Shown here piece by piece: positions 61,550-64,000 of a DNA stretch of 64,000 nucleotides. Numbering within the stretch: the first letter of the stretch is position 1; each line of letters starts with the position of its first letter. Source of the DNA: Parasponia andersonii (Eukaryota; Streptophyta; Magnoliopsida; Rosales; Cannabaceae). The notes under the pieces are model-generated. The model was not told the origin of the DNA and ran no database searches. It worked only from the letters and a program-made list of their open reading frames with translations. Both the position numbers and the translations under genes were made by a program. Location of the stretch: contig JXTB01000025.1 of the NCBI GenBank assembly GCA_002914805.1, positions 1,113,365 through 1,177,364 of the forward strand, in the 5' to 3' direction.

Positions 61550-61761
61550 CATTCTTTTTTTTTTTAAAAAAAAAAAAGTAGGGCTTAACTAATGACCTCC
61601 ACTTACTACAAATTAAAGAAAAATACATACTACTAACCAATCCCCACCCTACCCGATTAGGGATAACAGGCTTTCACGCCTATTCTTAGTGTGACTCAAA
61701 CCTAAGATCAAAATCTTAGGTAGTGGGTGTTCTTACCACTTAAGCAAACCCACTTCGTCAA
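61550..61761 (-). mobile_element. tRNA-type SINE, copy 2, with target duplication
   Basis: In its own (minus) orientation it begins TGACGAAGTGGGTTTGCTTA. It has an A-box-like GCTTAAGTGGTAAG and a B-box-like GGTTTGAGTCAC, and ends in an A-rich tail after TTTGTAGTAAGTGG. The 9-bp duplication AAAAATATT lies at 61541-61549 and 61762-61770. It sits in the short spacer between the convergent DUF707 and hydrolase genes. Confidence 0.82.
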
Positions 61762-61914
61762 AAAAATATTGATACTTAATTCACAGAACGATCCAAAACT
61801 AGAAGTATATGTTACAGATTTTTTATAGTTATGTAGTCAAGCAAAAGAGCAAACAGCTAGGATAAAAGAGAAAAAGAGAAGGAAAGTTTATTTTATAAAA
61901 GTCCAAAAGAAAAA

Positions 61915-63496
61915 TCATAGAATTGAGCTCCTTTTACTAATAATCCCAGCAATGATCTGTCCGAGATCCTCGCCACAATCTTCCTGCACATGGTGCCCTG
62001 CCTGCAAAACCCAAAAAATTAACTTCTGACTTCGATCGATGATTCAACATTTTGGATATTTTAATATTAACAATATTACCAAAGTTAAATGGACTTTGTG
62101 GACAAATAAAATCCATTTTTTCTAGATAATCTGAAAACAAATCAATCAGATTTATACTTTCAAGTTCAGATATCCATGCATAAGAAGATAGAGTTGGTAC
62201 ATTAGGAATCTCGATAAGCTTTTGCTGTGAATCTTTGCAGAAATCTTCAACTCCATCAAAGGTCAGCCAGCGATCTCTTTGTCCCCAGCATACCGTAGTC
62301 TTAACTTTCCAACTCTTGTCAAGTAGTACCGTCCTCATTTCTTCCACATATTTCTGCCATTTACACCAACCACAACAAAAGCTAAACAAGAAAAGCCATA
62401 TACAGCTAAATCTCCTTTTATACGAGATGAAAAACACTTCACATATAAATCAACAAGATGGGAATTTTATATCAATCCTATCATCTAACGGACCTATAAA
62501 ATGACAAAATCCGAAGTCCATAATAAGACTTTATTGGAAAGACGTGAAAATCCAAACAATTAGAATGGCTACTCACCTTCAACTCTTTTTTCATGGACCT
62601 GCTAATTGCATTTAATGCAAACCCTGAGGAACCAGATGTGAGGTAAGGTCTTCTATAAACCATTAAATCATCTTCTTTGATTTTGTAAGGACCACAGCTT
62701 GTCAAGGCTTTGTCACTAGCCCTTAGAGGGTCCTAGTTGGATAAAACAGCAAAATATCATATGTTTACAGTAGTTATAATTTTATCTGCAGGACCAACCA
62801 GAAAGGAAAAACATGGTATCAAAATAAGATTGGCATTCTAATATAATACGCAGAGGGAACTTTCTCATACCTGAGAAAATATTTCACCTAATAAAAAGTT
62901 GCTGAATATAGACAAGGTTGATGGAAGGTTGGAATGCTTCGCTGTTAGCTTGACAAAACAAGACAAAGACCATATAACTCAGATGTTATCGATTTAATTA
63001 GAACAATACAAAGAACTAAATAATAAATTTTCGGAGAAGCCACACTGGAGGATTGACGAGTATTATATCATTAATCTTTTCCTGATGATTGCTGGCATAT
63101 TTGACAATCACTGGTGCAAAGTATCCCTGTGAAGCACACCAAATATGATAGAAACTTAAATGTTACGACATGATTAATCATACCAAATGGGGAAAAACAA
63201 AAGAAAAAAGATAAAGAAAGAAAAACATGCCTGAACAACGAGGGACACTTTATTGACTGCAACTTCATTTATCAACGATTCGAAGGATGATACATACTCT
63301 GCAATCCATTACAAGGTTTACCAGAGACAAAACCAGTGTTAGTTAATTTTCTGATAGAAGATGATAGTAGGAATTTTTACTATGTAAAATATTTTTCAGT
63401 TCTCATCTGCCCTTAATCAAGACCATGAAAAGCATTTACCATCCAGAGTGTAGTCAAATCCATATCCAGGTTGAGGCTTATCCGAAAATCCAAACC
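61915..63496 (-). CDS. Alpha/beta-hydrolase superfamily protein (At4g12830-like), 3' part
   Basis: Visible exons in order of transcription: 63496-63440, 63298-63231, 63126-63046, 62948-62871, 62732-62577, 62353-62201, 62001-61915. All phases agree; the 5' exons lie beyond the right edge. The first visible exon reads GFGFSDKPQPGYGFDYTLD, as in haloalkane dehalogenase-like hydrolases. Then come the elbow region VSLVVQGYFAPV, the cap-like region (LTAKHSNLPSTLSIFSNFLL, SQDPLRASDKALTSCGPY, RRPYLTSGSSGFALN), CWGQRDRWL with the acid Asp, and NAGHHVQED with the catalytic His. The usual G-x-(S/D)-x-G nucleophile elbow is not present: Tyr stands where Ser or Asp is expected. Arabidopsis At4g12830, predicted plastidial, looks very similar from memory. 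The intron between the second and third visible exons starts with GC. The function is unknown and hydrolytic activity is doubtful. Confidence 0.9.
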
Positions 63497-63694
63497 CTGC
63501 AAGGGAAAGGTAAAGAAGACAGAAAACAGTTAATCATATGAATACCATACTATTAGCTGAAGTCACGAAAAGAGATGCATCTAACAAATAGAGTAACACT
63601 GAATGCAAGAACATAGACAGAAGCATATCTATACATCTATGTCTATACAAGCCATGCTCTGAATTAAGTCATCAAGAAAACACACAGAATTAGC
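63497..63694 (-). other. Intron of the alpha/beta-hydrolase gene
   Basis: Intron upstream of the exon that begins at 63496. It continues past the copia LTR toward the right edge, and no exon was recognised in the remaining 500 bp of the window. Confidence 0.6.
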
Positions 63695-64000
63695 TATTAG
63701 AGGAATTAATTTATTACTTATGTATTTATGTAATTATCTCATTAGTTTGCTATTTATGTTTTGTATATATCTATATTGACAACAAATCCCATAGATTAGG
63801 TAATTAGCTAAATTTTAAAATATTTGATTTACTATTAATTGAGATTTCATCAACGGCCCAATCTCTTATACGTGTATATATATCTTACCTTTATTCAATG
63901 AAAAGTGAGTCATTATTTTCCAACTTCTATATGGTATCAGAACTATCACGTTTCTGACCTGTTTTCTTTTCCTTTCTTTTACTTTCTCTCCTCTTTTTTT
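63695..64000 (+). mobile_element. 5' end of a copia-type LTR element in a hydrolase intron (cut by window edge)
   Basis: Probable LTR 63695-63931 (starts TATTAGAGGAATTAATT, has TATATATATC then TTATTCAATGAAAAGTGAG near its end). It is followed directly by a primer-binding site TGGTATCAGA (63932-63941) complementary to initiator Met-tRNA, as in Ty1/copia. The rest lies outside the window, so its completeness is unknown. Confidence 0.7.
63932..63941 (+). other. Primer-binding site of the right-edge copia element
   Basis: TGGTATCAGA, the initiator-Met tRNA complement used by copia elements, immediately after the putative LTR end. Confidence 0.75.

Noticed and set aside
1-64000. CRISPR arrays, operons, bacterial-type promoters or riboswitches
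   Set aside because: This is plant nuclear DNA. No spaced palindromic arrays were found, and the only regular repeats are microsatellites and the retroelement arrays.
1-64000. Intact tRNA genes
   Set aside because: A visual scan for paired A and B boxes with an acceptor stem found only SINE-related and PBS sequences. A covariance-model scan could still reveal one I missed.

Overview
This is nuclear DNA of a flowering plant, almost certainly a eudicot. The genes are intron-rich, the background is AT-rich, and nested plant retrotransposons, MITEs and SINEs fill the gaps. A MIR535 hairpin argues against Brassicaceae, where that family is absent as far as I know. I cannot name the species.

Layout. 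(1) 0.45-6.1 kb, minus strand: a five-exon glutamate receptor-like channel gene whose splice sites give one open frame of 868 codons; its introns hold several MITE-like elements. (2) 6.8-22.7 kb: a three-level nest. The relics of the two PIF/Harbinger proteins (Myb/SANT-like and transposase) flank a small non-autonomous LTR element, and a 12.5-kb Ty3 Tat-type LTR element sits inside one LTR of that. The Tat fossil has dual RNase H, an antisense ORF and two tandem arrays. (3) 24.2-35.6 kb, plus strand: a 21-exon gene for the endocytic TPLATE-complex subunit TWD40-2 (1311 codons). (4) 36-47.6 kb: mostly non-coding, microsatellite-rich. It holds a MIR535 precursor on the minus strand with a candidate promoter upstream, an old plastid 16S rRNA insertion lying within one copy of a local duplication, and a SINE. 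(5) 47.7-52.4 kb: a broken Ty1/copia element. (6) 52.6-55.5 kb: a decayed LINE tail. (7) 57.9-61.3 kb, plus strand: a DUF707 type II membrane protein gene of 13 exons and 371 codons. (8) 61.9 kb to the right edge, minus strand: the 3' part of an alpha/beta-hydrolase gene, convergent with the DUF707 gene and separated from it by a second SINE. A copia LTR with its primer-binding site lies in its intron at the window edge.

The host genes are unrelated in function (ion channel, endocytic adaptor, miRNA, putative Golgi protein, plastid-type hydrolase-like protein), as is normal for a plant chromosome. Gene models were built by hand from GT/GC-AG sites and phase. The TWD40-2, GLR and DUF707 models, and the visible hydrolase exons, all stay in frame across every junction. 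I had no alignment or folding program, so percent identities and ages are estimates by eye.
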